DNA of 6,588 bases from Actinomycetes bacterium (lineage in GTDB: Bacteria > Actinomycetota > Actinomycetes > Actinomycetales > Cellulomonadaceae). Made by a program: the position numbers and the translations under genes. Below are positions 5,956 through 6,588 of this stretch, in pieces (the first letter of the stretch is position 1; each line of letters opens with the position of its first letter). Under the pieces are notes generated by a model. That model was not told the DNA's origin. It did not search any database and was given only the letters and a program-made list of their open reading frames with translations. The stretch covers positions 1-6,588 of the forward strand of contig JAEWEI010000295.1 of the NCBI GenBank assembly GCA_023389545.1. Reading direction: 5' to 3'.

Positions 5956-6588
5956 TCAGGGCCGCTCGAAGCGGTTGACGCCCAGCCCCTCCAGGAAGCG
6001 CGGCCCCTCCGTGGCGAGCTCGGCGGCGTACTGCGCCGCCCACCCGGAGAACGGCGCCGCGGACAACGCGTCGTTCGCGAACCGACGGTCGCCGGTCACC
6101 TCGCTCACGCAGAACGACGGGATGGTCAGGTCGGTCACCGGGCCGCCCCGCTCGCACTCCGCGATGACGAGCGGCCGGTTCGCGCCGCCGAACACGTCGA
6201 TCACCCAGCCGTCCCCGCCGAGCCACAACGAGTACCGGTTCTTCACGATGCGCGCGCCGCCGCGGCGGATCATCTCGACGCCGACGCTGACGTCGATCTC
6301 GCGCTCCGCCTCGTACCGGGTGCCCTCGATCATCGGCCCCTTGGCCGTCAGGGCGCAGAAGTCGAACTGGCCCGCGAACTCGTCGAGCACCTCGCGGACG
6401 TCCTCAGAGCCGTCCATCTCGATCCGCGCGGTCGACGACTGCACGCGCAGCCGCAGCGCGTAGCCCTGGTCGGCGAGGTAGTAGCTCTGCACGATGAGCA
6501 CCGGGTCGGGCTCGGCGAGCGCCTCGCTCGGCACCTCCCGCACGAAGAACCGACGCTCGAACTCGAAGTCACCGTTCCCGCTGTCGCT
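5956..6588 (-). CDS. CYTH domain protein (triphosphate tunnel metalloenzyme family), 5' end beyond window
   Basis: At least 210 residues are visible, entering from the right edge; the start codon is outside. Near the visible N-terminus is FEFERRFFVRE, with the CYTH signature ExExR (Glu9, Glu11, Arg13 of the visible part). It is followed by ALRLRV (Arg46, Arg48), ALTAKGP (Lys83), YEAEREID (Glu93, Glu95), KNRYSLWL (Lys116, Arg118), WVIDVF (Asp131), LVIAECE (Glu144, Glu146) and VTGDRRFANDAL. These alternating acidic and basic residues are expected to line the tunnel that binds triphosphate and divalent metal. Relatives hydrolyse tripolyphosphate or thiamine triphosphate, or make cAMP. The activity here cannot be told, but inorganic tripolyphosphatase is a reasonable first guess. 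A GTG at 6543 is not the start, because the ExExR motif lies upstream of it and the 15 codons from the edge contain no start codon. It is probably the promoter-proximal visible gene of the unit leading to the oxidoreductase and glycosidase. No CHAD domain is fused; the protein ends at residue 210. Confidence 0.88.
   Translation of the reverse strand, partial: SDSGNGDFEFERRFFVREVPSEALAEPDPVLIVQSYYLADQGYALRLRVQSSTARIEMDGSEDVREVLDEFAGQFDFCALTAKGPMIEGTRYEAEREIDVSVGVEMIRRGGARIVKNRYSLWLGGDGWVIDVFGGANRPLVIAECERGGPVTDLTIPSFCVSEVTGDRRFANDALSAAPFSGWAAQYAAELATEGPRFLEGLGVNRFERP

Noticed and set aside
6541..6543. GTG as start of the CYTH gene
   Set aside because: The in-frame codons upstream to the window edge encode the conserved ExExR signature and contain no stop, so the real start lies outside.

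Overview
The window is GC-rich chromosomal DNA. The codon third positions are almost all G or C, the Shine-Dalgarno sites are strong GAGGAG/GGAGG, GTG starts occur, and the protein families are typical of actinobacteria. A high-GC actinobacterium, for example a Micrococcales genus such as Cellulomonas, fits best; the genus is an inference. Coding density is high and no gene-free stretch reaches 300 bases. I see no RNA gene, CRISPR array, insertion sequence or attachment site.

Layout from left to right. The 5' part of a lipoprotein gene runs off the left edge on the minus strand (1-260). Across a 130-base gap lies a divergent plus-strand pair: a Xi-class glutathione-transferase / glutathionyl-hydroquinone reductase homologue (391-1431), followed 34 bases later by a stand-alone CHAD-domain protein (1466-2377). 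Next, convergent to that pair, is a minus-strand two-domain VOC protein of the CatE ring-cleaving dioxygenase type (2429-3370). A 109-base divergent region follows, with a MarR-like operator palindrome and a GC-rich palindrome. Then come a plus-strand DUF488 (YeaO-like) protein (3480-3830) and a minus-strand GH13 alpha-amylase-family glycosidase (3827-5149). The stop codons of these last two share one CTAG. Upstream of the glycosidase on the minus strand, probably in the same transcription unit, are an F420/NADP oxidoreductase-type Rossmann protein (5238-5867) and a CYTH-domain protein (5956 to beyond the right edge).

Two themes link otherwise housekeeping-like genes. The quinone-reductase homologue and the CatE-like protein with its operator both suggest handling of quinones, hydroquinones or catechols. 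The CHAD and CYTH proteins suggest polyphosphate or triphosphate binding and metabolism. CHAD and CYTH are often fused in one protein but here are separate genes about 3.6 kb apart on opposite strands. I found no convincing new multigene system; the most useful leads are the operator, the split CYTH/CHAD pair, and active-site variations in the transferase and VOC proteins.
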